Origin: Kitasatospora sp. NBC_00458
Lineage (GTDB): Bacteria; Actinomycetota; Actinomycetes; Streptomycetales; Streptomycetaceae
Assembly: GCF_036013975.1 (NCBI RefSeq)
Contig: NZ_CP107904.1
Coordinates: forward strand, 3,535,001 to 3,599,000
Length of the DNA stretch: 64,000 bases
Direction of reading: 5' to 3'
The notes beneath the pieces are model-generated. The model had not been told where the DNA came from and searched no databases. It worked only from the letters and a program-made list of their open reading frames with translations. The translations under genes and the position numbers were made by a program. Shown here piece after piece: positions 38,312 through 46,245 of the stretch. Every line of letters begins with the position of its first letter. Position 1 is the stretch's first letter.

Positions 38312-38378
38312 GGGTTCACCTCGGGGAGGAAGCGGGCGGGACTGCGGGCGGCACGACTCCTCGGCGGCACCGGGGCCG

Positions 38379-38398
38379 CCGGCCCGGCGACGGGCCGG
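38379..38398 (-). promoter_or_regulatory. candidate attenuator hairpin before ssuE
   Basis: CCGGCCCG and CGGGCCGG pair perfectly around loop GCGA, between the Cys leader peptide and ssuE. Alternative pairings with nearby G/C-rich segments are possible. There is no U-tract, so an intrinsic terminator role is uncertain. Confidence 0.4.
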
Positions 38399-38499
38399 AC
38401 GGGGCAGCGGGCCGGGCGGGCAGCGGTCAGCGCGCTGCGCGGGCAGCGTCGAGGAGGGAGGAGAGACGAGGAGGGAGTGCTGGGTTCGACGGGCGCGCG

Positions 38500-38577
38500 T
38501 CAGCCACAACAGAGCGAACAGGACACACGCAGAAGGTCGACGTGGCGCCGACGCGTGAGAGTCCATCGCTGATCCAT
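38500..38577 (-). CDS. Cys-rich leader peptide upstream of ssuE
   Basis: A 25-codon frame ending in RRRHVDLLRVSCSLCC, then Gly and stop. The RRxHVDLxRVxxxLC pattern is that of short leader peptides repeatedly found before sulfur-assimilation genes in Streptomyces. Three of the last seven residues are Cys, two of them consecutive, so ribosome progress would sense cysteinyl-tRNA. On the minus strand TTGACC at 38609-38614, with a weak -10 near 38586-38591, would place transcription start just before this ATG, giving a nearly leaderless message. An in-frame ATG three codons upstream is an alternative. It is too short for ordinary gene calls. Confidence 0.8.
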   Translation of the reverse strand: MDQRWTLTRRRHVDLLRVSCSLCCG

Positions 38578-38906
38578 GGCATTCATGCAAACACGCAGCG
38601 TTCCGGACGGTCAAGGATCGTCCCGGCAGCCGAACACCAGGTGAGACGGACGGTGAGACGGCCGGTGCGGCGGGTGGTCGGCCGGGGACCGCGCGGACGG
38701 GGCCGCGGGGGCCTCCGGTGCACGGTGGGCGAACGGCCGTTGCGCGACGGGCCGGGCGGCGCGCGGGGGCCGGCCGGGCACCCGGCGCACGCCCGGCCGG
38801 GACCATGCCGCGGAACGATCCGGCGCGTGCATCAAGTCTGCTACAAGGGTCCTGGTGGGGGCCCCGGGGGGAGTCACCGCACCCCGCGTCGGGCATCCTC
38901 TCCCAC
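38578..38906. other. 329-base non-coding gap between leader peptide and LCP4
   Basis: It holds the likely promoter of the Cys leader/ssuE unit (minus-strand TTGACC at 38609-38614) and the 5' region of the divergent LCP gene. The rest is very GC-rich and shows no gene or clear operator. Confidence 0.5.
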
Positions 38907-40322
38907 ATGAACACGTGGCAGGAGGGCCGCCCCGGCGGCGGTGGGAACTCGTACGGCAGCGGCAACGGTGGCGGTGGCGGCGCGTACGGGCACGGTGGCG
39001 GCGGCGCCTCGGCCGAGCCGCCGCTGCCCTCCTCGCTGAACCCGCGCGGGCCGGGCGCCCCGGCGCCCCGGCAGCCCCAGCCGCCGCAGTCCCCGCCCGG
39101 GCAGTACGGGCCGCCGTCGGGCGGGCAGCCGCAGGCGCCCGGGTACGGGCCGCCCCAGGGCTACGGCACGCCCCAGACGTACGGGCAGCCGGGCGCGCAG
39201 CCCGGCGCGCGGCCGGGGGTGCCCGCGCAGGGCACGCCCGGGCGCCCCGGTCCGGGCGCACCCGGTGGTCCCGGTGCGCCCGGCGGCCCGATAGCCCCCG
39301 GCGGCTCCCAGCCGCCCGCGGCCGCCCGGCCGTCGCGCTGGCCCCGGCGCCGGATCGTCAAGTGGTCGGTCTTCGGCGTCCTGATCGCGATGATGGTCAC
39401 CGCCGTCTCCACCTGGTTCTGGGCGGACTCCAAGCTCAACCACGAGAACGTGCTCGCCGACTACCCCGGCCGCCCCGCCGCGGGCAAGGGCACCAACTGG
39501 CTGATCGTCGGCTCCGACAGCCGCAACGGCCTGTCCGACGCCGAGGAGGAGGACCTGCACACCGGCCACGCGGGCGGCAAGCGCAGCGACTCGATGATGA
39601 TCCTGCACGTCGGGGACAACGGGAACACCCTGATGAGCATCCCGCGTGACTCGTGGGTGCCGATCCCGGACCACCCGGGCGACAACGGCAAGACCGTCAA
39701 GTCCGCCCCCGCGAAGATCAACTCGGCCTTCGCGGTCGGCGGCGGCAAGCTGCTCGCCCAGACCGTCGAGCTGAACACCGGCATCCGCATCGACCACTAC
39801 GCCGAGATCGGCTTCGCCGGCTTCGTGGGCATCGTCGACTCGGTCGGCGGCGTGGACATGTGCATCGACCAGGACGTCAAGGACAAGGACTCCGGCCTCG
39901 ACCTCAAGGCCGGCTGCCAGACCCTCAGCGGCACCCAGTCGCTGGCCTTCGTCCGCCAGCGCCACCAGATGGCCGACCAGGACCTCGGCCGGATGCGCAA
40001 CCAGCAGAAGTTCCTGGGCGCCCTGGCCAAGCAGGCGGCCTCCCCCGTCACCGTGCTCAACCCGTTCACGTTCTACCCGCTGGTCTCCTCCGGCCTCGGC
40101 ACCCTGATCGTCGACGAGGACGCCGGACTGACCGACCTCGGCTCGCTGTTCCTCGCCATGAAGGACGTCAACGGGGGCGGCGGCAAGAGCATCACGGTGC
40201 CGATCGCCAACCCGGACTTCAGGACCGGCACCGGGGAGTCGGCGGTCAAGTGGGACACCGCCAAGGCCAAGCAGGTCTTCGACGCCTTCAAGAACGACAC
40301 GGCCGTGCCCGAGGTCAAGTGA
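38907..40322 (+). CDS. LCP-family cell-wall polymer transferase 4
   Basis: A 471-residue LCP protein with an unusually long cytoplasmic head of ~150 residues rich in Gly, Pro, Gln and Tyr (GGQPQAPGYGPPQGYG). One span follows at about 155-175, then the LCP domain: NWLIVGSDSRNGLSDAEEED, KRSDSMMILHVGDNGNTLMS, SIPRDSWVPIPDHPGDNG and FVRQRHQMADQDLGRMRNQQ. It ends without a LytR_C domain. It should attach lipid-linked polymer to peptidoglycan, like its paralogues. The Gly/Pro head may mediate protein interactions. The ATG was chosen as the one giving MNTWQEGRPGGG; no better site is seen. Confidence 0.92.
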   Translation: MNTWQEGRPGGGGNSYGSGNGGGGGAYGHGGGGASAEPPLPSSLNPRGPGAPAPRQPQPPQSPPGQYGPPSGGQPQAPGYGPPQGYGTPQTYGQPGAQPGARPGVPAQGTPGRPGPGAPGGPGAPGGPIAPGGSQPPAAARPSRWPRRRIVKWSVFGVLIAMMVTAVSTWFWADSKLNHENVLADYPGRPAAGKGTNWLIVGSDSRNGLSDAEEEDLHTGHAGGKRSDSMMILHVGDNGNTLMSIPRDSWVPIPDHPGDNGKTVKSAPAKINSAFAVGGGKLLAQTVELNTGIRIDHYAEIGFAGFVGIVDSVGGVDMCIDQDVKDKDSGLDLKAGCQTLSGTQSLAFVRQRHQMADQDLGRMRNQQKFLGALAKQAASPVTVLNPFTFYPLVSSGLGTLIVDEDAGLTDLGSLFLAMKDVNGGGGKSITVPIANPDFRTGTGESAVKWDTAKAKQVFDAFKNDTAVPEVK

Positions 40323-40370
40323 CCGCGGGTCCTGCGTGACGCAATGTAACGCCCCCGACACAATGGGTGG

Positions 40371-40865
40371 ATGTCTCTCGTCACCGCGCTGATCCACCGC
40401 CGCCGCCACCGCCTCCTGGGCCGCCTGGTCCAGGAGGCGCTCGCCGTCTACGGGATGGAGGTGCCGGCCGCCGCCGAGATCGGGCCGGGCCTGATCGTCT
40501 TCCACCGCGGCTTCGGCACCGTCCTGCACCCGTACACCACGCTCGGCGCCGGCGTGACGCTCTACAACGGCGTGACCGTCGGACGGGCCGACCCCTGGGT
40601 GCCGCAGGAGCGGAGCCCGATGCGGCGCGTGGTGGTCGAGGACGGCGCGGTGCTCTGCGCGGGCGCCAAGGTGATCTGCAAGGAGGGCGTGCTGACCGTC
40701 GGCGCCGGCACCGTCGTCGGCGCCAACGCCGTGCTCACCCGCTCCACCGGGCCCGGCGAGATCTGGGCCGGCGTCCCCGCGCGCCGGGTCGGGACGCGGG
40801 AGGGGTGGCCGGGGACGGCGCGGGTGGCGCCGCAGGAGGCGGCGCAGGCGGCCGCAGGGGCCTGA
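40371..40865 (+). CDS. serine O-acetyltransferase-like (CysE family) protein
   Basis: A 164-residue left-handed beta-helix acetyltransferase of the short CysE type. The core GPGLIVFHRGFGTVLHPYTT, LGAGVTLYNGVTVGRAD and VLCAGAKVICKEGVLTVGAG shows hexapeptide repeats, followed by GANAVLTRS and EIWAGVPARRVG. It lacks the long N-terminal helical domain of full CysE, and where serine acetyltransferases have the catalytic His there is FHRGFG, which fits. The acceptor could be serine (cysteine synthesis) or a sugar of the wall polymer, given the LCP gene 48 bases upstream. Substrate is not settled. Confidence 0.82.
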   Translation: MSLVTALIHRRRHRLLGRLVQEALAVYGMEVPAAAEIGPGLIVFHRGFGTVLHPYTTLGAGVTLYNGVTVGRADPWVPQERSPMRRVVVEDGAVLCAGAKVICKEGVLTVGAGTVVGANAVLTRSTGPGEIWAGVPARRVGTREGWPGTARVAPQEAAQAAAGA

Positions 40866-40866
40866 G

Positions 40867-40907
40867 CGGAGCCCCGGGCGGGGCGGGGCCGCCCGGACGG
40901 CGCTCCG
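40867..40907. terminator. bidirectional hairpin
   Basis: CCGGGCGG (40874-40881) pairs with CCGCCCGG (40889-40896), and outer arms CGGAGC and GCTCCG can extend the stem. It lies between convergent genes. Confidence 0.5.
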
Positions 40908-40963
40908 GCGGCCCCCGCGGGCCCGGTGGGGCCGGGGCGGATGCGGCGGGGACCCGGCGGGCC

Positions 40964-41584
40964 TCAGTGGGCGACGACCTGCGGGAGGTGGCCGGTGGCG
41001 CACTCCGCGTACCGCTGGACCGCCTCGCCCTCCCCGCCGCAGCCCTCCGTCTCCCCCGCGAAGCCGTAGTGGATCTCCGGCCCGCCGGCGCCGCCGGCCC
41101 ACCAGGCGTCCGCGAGGTGCACCACGAGGGTGGCCGGGCGGTGCGGCTCGGGACGCTCCAGGACGAGCTCGCGGAGGGTCTCGCCGGACCGGAACGTCAC
41201 CACCGTCTCGGTGGTCCTGATCCGCGCCCGGCCCTCCTCCCCCTCACAGGCCCAGTAGGCGGCCACCTTGACGTCCAGCCGCCCCTCGACGCCGCCCTCG
41301 CCCGGCCGGACGTACTCCTCGTCCGGCACCCAGCGGGCGTGGCTGCGGATGTCGTCCGGCCCGAACCACTCCGCCCAGGTGATCCAGTACCCGGCGACGC
41401 GCTTGAGGGTCATACCCTCGCGCACGATCCGCACCGGGATCCGGGTCGGGTTCGGCGGCTCGTCGACGAGCAGCACGCGGCCCTGGCGGTCGACGCGGGA
41501 ACCGCTGTGAGCCTCGAAGGACAGGACGGTCACCTGCTCGAACGTCACCTCGGCGTCGTCCTTGCGTCGGCCCGACTGACTCAT
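40964..41584 (-). CDS. conserved hypothetical protein
   Basis: A 206-residue soluble protein without signal or membrane segments. I do not recognise a domain. Notable features are a cluster of Trp residues (GYWITWAEWFG, HARWVPDEEYV, AYWACEGEEGRA) and a beta-rich, acidic composition. The chosen ATG has a good ribosome binding site (AAGGTGG) nine bases upstream, giving MSQSGRRKDDAEVTFEQVTV. It stands alone, convergent with the CysE-like gene. Function unknown. Confidence 0.75.
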   Translation of the reverse strand: MSQSGRRKDDAEVTFEQVTVLSFEAHSGSRVDRQGRVLLVDEPPNPTRIPVRIVREGMTLKRVAGYWITWAEWFGPDDIRSHARWVPDEEYVRPGEGGVEGRLDVKVAAYWACEGEEGRARIRTTETVVTFRSGETLRELVLERPEPHRPATLVVHLADAWWAGGAGGPEIHYGFAGETEGCGGEGEAVQRYAECATGHLPQVVAH

Positions 41585-41856
41585 GGGTGAACCACCTTGC
41601 CGGATAGCTGAGTTGAACACGTCGCGGGCGACCGGAAGCGAATTCCCCCCGCGCCAGGGCAGCATACGGTGCACGCACGGTCGCGAAGCGTGATTCCGGC
41701 GAACCCGCCCGAACCGGCCGACACACGGCTATCCTGCGCGTGCACACCACGCGGAAGGGCCCACCGCCCGACTCGCCCCCGACCGCGACGAGTTCATCGG
41801 GGCCTGCCGACGGACCCGGAGGAGTTCGGGGCCGCCGTGCCGCGGCGCGGGCTGCT

Positions 41857-42366
41857 CTAGGCCGTGCCGATCCGGGCTTCCCGTCCGGCCGCGCGCAGCC
41901 GTCGTTCGGTCTCCGCGGTCGCGGCGCTCCCCGCGTCGGCACCCGCGGTGAAGAGCACCCGGAGCGGCCCCCCGGCCCCGGGGGCGGTGGCGACCGCGTC
42001 CAGGATCCGCAGGAGCAGGGCGAGTTGGCCGCCGGGCTCGTCCGCGAGGAGCGATCCGGCGGCGGTCACCACGATCAGCGGGCCGCCGTCCGGGGCCTCG
42101 CCGGGCGGCTGGATGGCGTCACCGAGGCACTCCTCGAAGGCGTCCCAGTTGTGGCCGAAGTAGCCGGGGAACGCGAGCGCGCGGGCCCATTCGGCGAACA
42201 GTGCGGGCCTGGTACGGCAGTGCTCGCCCCGGACGACGCGGAGCCGTCCGGGGCCTGCGGCGAACCCGGCCCAGGAGCGGCCCGGCAGGACGTCCCACCG
42301 GGCCGGGCCGAACACCTCGCCGCCACCGCCGTCGCGTCCGGACGGGGCGGAGGCGGCGGCGCTCAC
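41857..42366 (-). CDS. barstar-family RNase inhibitor
   Basis: A 169-residue protein with a C-terminal barstar domain (~90 residues): LAFPGYFGHNWDAFEECLGD is the signature, followed by GPLIVVTAAGSLLADEPGGQ and a final helix. Barstar binds and blocks barnase-type RNases inside the producing cell. The first ~50 residues are an extra, Gly/Ala-rich segment not in classical barstar. The GTG start lies one base after the stop of the secreted RNase gene, so the two are translationally coupled and co-regulated. It protects the cytoplasm from RNase that is not exported. Confidence 0.9.
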   Translation of the reverse strand: MSAAASAPSGRDGGGGEVFGPARWDVLPGRSWAGFAAGPGRLRVVRGEHCRTRPALFAEWARALAFPGYFGHNWDAFEECLGDAIQPPGEAPDGGPLIVVTAAGSLLADEPGGQLALLLRILDAVATAPGAGGPLRVLFTAGADAGSAATAETERRLRAAGREARIGTA

Positions 42367-42367
42367 G

Positions 42368-42802
42368 TCAGCAACCCTCCGAGATCTCGCGGAAGTCGCC
42401 GTAGTGGTCGGCGGTGTACCAGACCTGCACGGTGGCCTCGTCACGGACCAGGCGCTCGGCGTCGCGGTGGGTGGTGGGCGTGGGGCGGGGGTTGACGTCG
42501 TACTCGTGGTAGGCGCCGCCGGACGGGAGGTCGCCGCTGCGGTTGCCGTAGGGGTTGCCGCCGCGGATGAACTCCGGGCCGGGGATGCGGAAGTCGACCG
42601 GCCGGGGGTTGGTGGGCCAGCCGAGGCCCTCCCAGATGCGGCAGGCGCGCTCGACCTGCCCCGGGAGTGCGTCGACGGGGAGCGGCGGCTGGAGGAGGGC
42701 GCGGGTGGCGGCGGGGGCCGGCGCGGCCCAGGCCTGGGTGGGGACGACGGGGCAGGCGAGGGCGAGGACCAGGGCGGCCCCGGCCAGGCGGCGGAGGGTC
42801 AT
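42368..42802 (-). CDS. secreted guanyl-specific ribonuclease (RNase Sa family)
   Basis: A 144-residue precursor with a clear signal peptide (RRLAGAALVLALACPVV, cleavage near AWA-AP at about 26). The mature enzyme resembles streptomycete RNase Sa: Glu100 in AYHEYDV is the catalytic base, Arg113 and Arg117 match the phosphate-binding arginines, and His133 in YTADHYGDF is the general acid. Cys54 and Cys144 would form the single disulfide. It cleaves RNA after guanosine outside the cell. The cognate barstar gene follows immediately. A possible role is nutrient scavenging or antagonism of neighbours. Confidence 0.93.
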   Translation of the reverse strand: MTLRRLAGAALVLALACPVVPTQAWAAPAPAATRALLQPPLPVDALPGQVERACRIWEGLGWPTNPRPVDFRIPGPEFIRGGNPYGNRSGDLPSGGAYHEYDVNPRPTPTTHRDAERLVRDEATVQVWYTADHYGDFREISEGC

Positions 42803-43008
42803 GCGGTACCCGTTTCGGTGCGGTGGGGCGTATGCAGAGAAGGGGTACCGCGCGGGGCTCGGGGCACGGTGGCGGACGCGCCGGGGCCGGACCGGCGCCC
42901 ACCCGTTCGGGTGACGGGGGCGAACGCCGGCCCCGGGCGGGACGGCGGGCCGGGCGAACGGCTCGTGGCAGGATCGGGCGGACGTTCCCCACCACTCCCG
43001 GAGACATC

Positions 43009-43533
43009 GTGGCCGAGCAGTTCTACGCCGTCCTCAAGACCAACCACGGCGACATCACCGTCAAGCTGTTCCAGTTCCACACCCCGAAGACCGTGCGCAA
43101 CTTCGTCGGGCTCGCCGAGGGCACCCTGGAGTGGACCGACCCGGCGACCGGCGAACCGGGCACCACCCCGCTCTACGACGGCACCACGTTCCACCGGGTC
43201 ATCCCCAACTTCATGATCCAGGGCGGCGATCCGGCCGGTGACGGCACCGGCGGCCCCGGGTACTCGTTCGCGGACGAGTACCACCCCGAGCTCTTCTTCA
43301 CCAAGCCCTACCTGCTGGCCATGGCCAACTCGGGTCCGAACTCGAACGGTTCGCAGTTCTTCATCACCGTCCGCGCGACCCCGCACCTGAACCGCAAGCA
43401 CACCGTCTTCGGCGAGGTGGCCGACGAGGCCGGCCGGAAGGTCGTCGACTCGATCGCCGCCTCCCCCACCGGCCCGGGCGACCTCCCGCTCGACGACGTG
43501 GTCATCGAGTCCGTGGTGATCGAGCGCCGCTGA
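43009..43533 (+). CDS. cytoplasmic peptidyl-prolyl cis-trans isomerase (cyclophilin)
   Basis: A 174-residue cyclophilin of bacterial type that accelerates proline isomerisation. The catalytic Arg is in TTFHRVIPNFMIQGGDP, with [13 protein letters not shown] and HTVFGEVADEAGRKVVDSI completing the active site. No export signal is present. The GTG start has GGAG nearby (CCGGAGACATC) and yields AEQFYAVLKTNHGDITVKLF, the expected N-terminus. A longer in-frame start was rejected as low-complexity. A second, quite different cyclophilin lies about 1.3 kb further on. Confidence 0.94.
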   Translation: MAEQFYAVLKTNHGDITVKLFQFHTPKTVRNFVGLAEGTLEWTDPATGEPGTTPLYDGTTFHRVIPNFMIQGGDPAGDGTGGPGYSFADEYHPELFFTKPYLLAMANSGPNSNGSQFFITVRATPHLNRKHTVFGEVADEAGRKVVDSIAASPTGPGDLPLDDVVIESVVIERR

Positions 43534-43617
43534 CGGCCCCGGAGGGGGAGCCGGTCCGGCCGCCTCCCCCTCGCCCGGCCTTCCGGACCCGGGCCCTCCC
43601 GGGGAGGGGCCCATCCG

Positions 43618-44196
43618 CTACTCCGGGCGGGCGAAGGCCAGCTCCAGCACCGCCCGCGCCAGCTCCTCGACGTCCCCGCCCTCCCGGCTCTCCGGCAGCG
43701 CGCCGTTCAGCCAGAGGCCGGCGAAGCCGTGCGCCAGCGACCAGGCCGCGATCGTCGCCGTCCGGTCCGAGCCCTCCCCCGGCGACAGCTTCCGCCCGCT
43801 CGCCGCCAGCACGGCGCCCGCGCGCTCCCGCGCCGCGGCCATCTCCGGGTCGTCCGCCCGGTACAGCTCCGGCCGGAACATCACCTCGAAGTACGCGCGG
43901 TGGTCGACCGCGAACCGCACGTACGCCACGCCCGACCCGAACGGGTCCCCCGCCGCGCGCTCCAGGCTGTCCGCGAACAGCCCGAAGCCCTCCGCCGCGA
44001 CCGCCGTCAGCACCCCGGTCTTGTCCCCGAAGTGGTGCGCGGGCGCCGCGTGCGACACCCCGGCCCGCCGCGCCAGCTCGCGCAGGCTCCACCCCGACGG
44101 CCCCGACTCGGCGATGGCCTCCAGCGCGGCGTCCAGCACCGCCCGCCGCAGGTTCCCGTGGTGGTAGCCGGGCCGGCCCTGCTCGGTGTTCCCCAT
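43618..44196 (-). CDS. TetR-family repressor
   Basis: A 192-residue regulator. The N-terminal helix-turn-helix is in WSLRELARRAGVSHAAPAHH (about 41-60). The all-helical remainder is the ligand-binding and dimer domain, of the WHG/TetR_C type (FEVMFRPELYRADDPEMAAA). It is divergent from the DoxX-like gene; the spacer holds a palindrome that is the probable operator for both genes. The inducer is unknown. Confidence 0.93.
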   Translation of the reverse strand: MGNTEQGRPGYHHGNLRRAVLDAALEAIAESGPSGWSLRELARRAGVSHAAPAHHFGDKTGVLTAVAAEGFGLFADSLERAAGDPFGSGVAYVRFAVDHRAYFEVMFRPELYRADDPEMAAARERAGAVLAASGRKLSPGEGSDRTATIAAWSLAHGFAGLWLNGALPESREGGDVEELARAVLELAFARPE

Positions 44197-44249
44197 GCGC
44201 GTTCCTCTCCCAGGTGACCCCGCCGTGACCTCGCCATCCTATCTAGTCA

Positions 44250-44296
44250 TTGACAAGATTGCTCGCGGGCGCCAATCTTTCCAGTGACAAGATTGG
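44250..44296 (+). promoter_or_regulatory. DoxX promoter with TetR operator palindrome
   Basis: TTGACA (44250-44255) and CAATCT (44273-44278), 17 nt apart, form a plus-strand promoter. The inverted repeat CCAATCTT (44272-44279) and AAGATTGG (44289-44296), 9 nt apart, covers the -10 and start site. The 11-mer TGACAAGATTG occurs twice, at 44251 and 44285. This is where the divergent TetR regulator would bind. Confidence 0.7.
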
Positions 44297-44305
44297 AGTC
44301 CACCC

Positions 44306-44746
44306 ATGGCACCCCTGATCGCCCTCGTCGGCGGCTTCGCCGTCCTGCGCCTGCTCGGCCTGTTCGCCCTCGACGGCCTCGACGCCTGGCAGCCCGCCCT
44401 CCGCGGCGCCCTCGCGCTGATGTTCGTCACCACCGGCGTGCCGCACTTCATACCGTCCTGGCGCCGCCAGTTCGCCGCGATGATCCCGCCCGCGCTCCCC
44501 GCCCCCGCGCTGCTCGTCACCGCCACCGGCGTCCTGGAACTCGCGGGCGCCGCCGGACTCCTGGTCCCCCCGCTCGCGGCCCCGGCCGCCGCCGGACTCG
44601 CCCTGCTGATGCTCGCGATGTTCCCGGCCAACGTGTACGCGGCCCGCAACGACCTGACCCTCGCCGGAAAGCCGGTCACCCCGCTGCCCGCCCGCACCGC
44701 GCTCCAGGTGCTCTTCGTCGCGGCGGCCGTCGCCGCCGCCCTCTGA
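44306..44746 (+). CDS. DoxX-like membrane protein
   Basis: A 146-residue integral membrane protein with four hydrophobic segments (about 4-22, 33-50, 65-95 and 125-146). The phrase ALMFVTTGVPHFIPSWRRQF is typical of small DoxX-family proteins in TetR-controlled operons. DoxX proteins are linked to redox and thiol stress in other bacteria, but a reaction is not established here. GGAG seven bases before the ATG sets the start. Its promoter overlaps the TetR palindrome, so it is the regulator's obvious target. Confidence 0.87.
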   Translation: MAPLIALVGGFAVLRLLGLFALDGLDAWQPALRGALALMFVTTGVPHFIPSWRRQFAAMIPPALPAPALLVTATGVLELAGAAGLLVPPLAAPAAAGLALLMLAMFPANVYAARNDLTLAGKPVTPLPARTALQVLFVAAAVAAAL

Positions 44747-44783
44747 CCCGGCGGGCCGGGCCGCGGACGCGGGGGAAAAAGCG

Positions 44784-44816
44784 CGGACGCGGCCCGCGTG
44801 GTGCGGGCCGCGTCCG
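44784..44816 (-). terminator. rho-independent terminator of the second cyclophilin gene
   Basis: CGGACGCGGCCCGC and GCGGGCCGCGTCCG form a perfect 14-bp stem with loop GTGGT. On the minus strand it is followed by CGCGCTTTTT, one of the few U-tracts in the window. Confidence 0.85.
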
Positions 44817-44839
44817 AATGCGGTGAAAGGGACCGGCCC

Positions 44840-45334
44840 TTACTCCACGATGCCGGAGGAGGCGATGGTGATCTTGGCCGAGGTGCGGCCGCTCTGCGAA
44901 CCGAGGCCCTCGATCTTCTTCACCAGGTCCAGGCCCTCGACGACCTCGCCGAAGACGACGTGCTTGCCGTCCAGCCAGTCGGTCACGATGGTGGTGATGA
45001 AGAACTGCGAGCCGTTGGTGTTGCGGCCCGCGTTGGCCATCGAGAGCTGGCCCGGCTTGGTGTGCTTGAGCTGGAAGTTCTCGTCCTCGAACTTCGCGCC
45101 GTAGATGCTCTTGCCGCCGGTGCCGTCGCCACGGGTGAAGTCGCCGCCCTGGAGCATGAAGCTCGGGATGACGCGGTGGAACGACGAGCCCGCGTAGCCG
45201 AAACCGTGCTCGCCGGTCGCCAGCTCGCGGAAGTTCCGGGCGGTCTTCGGGACGACGTCGTCGAAGAGCGTGAAGACGATGCGGCCGGCCGGCTGGTCGT
45301 CGATGGTGATGTCGAAGTAAACGTTGGAACCCAT
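44840..45334 (-). CDS. cyclophilin-type peptidyl-prolyl isomerase, eukaryote-like
   Basis: A 164-residue single-domain cyclophilin with strong likeness to eukaryotic Cyp[77 protein letters not shown] and [20 protein letters not shown]. The catalytic Arg is in FHRVIP, and the Trp in TDWLDGKH is the cyclosporin-binding tryptophan, so the enzyme is probably cyclosporin-sensitive. There is no signal peptide. Streptomycetes are known to have such a eukaryote-like cyclophilin beside bacterial-type ones. Confidence 0.95.
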   Translation of the reverse strand: MGSNVYFDITIDDQPAGRIVFTLFDDVVPKTARNFRELATGEHGFGYAGSSFHRVIPSFMLQGGDFTRGDGTGGKSIYGAKFEDENFQLKHTKPGQLSMANAGRNTNGSQFFITTIVTDWLDGKHVVFGEVVEGLDLVKKIEGLGSQSGRTSAKITIASSGIVE

Positions 45335-45415
45335 GCATGGATCATGGCATGCCACGCGCCCCGGCGCGCGACACCCCCCGGCCACGGCCGGCCGTCCCGG
45401 GCGGCCCGGGGCGCA

Positions 45416-45433
45416 GGGGGCTCCCGAGCCCCC
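45416..45433. terminator. short hairpin downstream of the methyltransferase gene
   Basis: GGGGGCTC pairs with GAGCCCCC across a minimal loop, in a very C/G-rich 151-base spacer that shows no gene. It may end the methyltransferase transcript. Confidence 0.35.
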
Positions 45434-45485
45434 CGCCGCCCCCGGCGGGCCCTGGACGGGCCCTCTGGGGCCCCCGGCGGCCCCC

Positions 45486-46133
45486 CTAGGCGCCGAGCGG
45501 CCGGCGGGCCAGCAGGAACGCCTGCGGGGTGCTCTCCTCGCCCACGGGCTCGCGGACCAGCCGGGTGGTGACCGTCAGACCCGCGTCGGCGGCCAGCCCG
45601 GCGACCAGGTCGGGCCGCCGGCGGCGGAAGTCCAGGGCCACCGGGTGGCCGAAGGGCCGGTCGATCCGCAACGGCCGGTCCCCCACCTGGAAGGCCAGCA
45701 GCAGGTGGCCGCCGGGCGCGAGGACGCGGTGCAGCTCGGCGAAGACCCGGGGCAGGTGCTCCACCGGGGTGTGGATGATCGAGTACCAGGCCGCGGCACC
45801 GGCCAACTCGCCGTCGGCGTACGGGAGGTCCAGCAGCGACCCGACCTCGAAGCGAAGGCCCGGGTAGTCGGCGCGGGCCAGCTCGACCATCCGCGGGGAG
45901 AGGTCGAGGCCGGACACGTCCAGCCCGAGGCCGGCCAGGTGACCGGTCACGTAGCCCGGGCCGCAGCCGAGTTCCACCACCCGGCCGCCGGCCGCCAGTT
46001 CGGCGAAGGCCGCCAGCATCGCCCGGTCGAGGGGCCTCGCCGCCAGCACGTTCCGATACCGGTCCGCGTAGTCGACGGCGACCGCGTCGTAGAACGCCCG
46101 GGCGGTGGTCAGGAACTCCGGCTCGGTGGTCAT
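45486..46133 (-). CDS. class I SAM-dependent methyltransferase
   Basis: A 215-residue methyltransferase. Motif I is [20 protein letters not shown], motif [19 protein letters not shown], and the post-motif acidic and aromatic residues [20 protein letters not shown] and [15 protein letters not shown] are typical of the small ubiquinone/arsenite-like group. Substrate cannot be named. The ATG giving [20 protein letters not shown] was preferred to a longer, low-complexity extension. It diverges from an oxidoreductase gene 112 bases away. Confidence 0.88.
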   Translation of the reverse strand: MTTEPEFLTTARAFYDAVAVDYADRYRNVLAARPLDRAMLAAFAELAAGGRVVELGCGPGYVTGHLAGLGLDVSGLDLSPRMVELARADYPGLRFEVGSLLDLPYADGELAGAAAWYSIIHTPVEHLPRVFAELHRVLAPGGHLLLAFQVGDRPLRIDRPFGHPVALDFRRRRPDLVAGLAADAGLTVTTRLVREPVGEESTPQAFLLARRPLGA

Positions 46134-46245
46134 GGCCCCCGACCCTACCCGGGGCCGGGGGCGCGCCCCCGGGCCCCCGTCCGCGCCCCTCCCGGGCACC
46201 CCACTAGCATCGCGCCGGAAGGAACTGATCGAGGGGGAACGGGAC

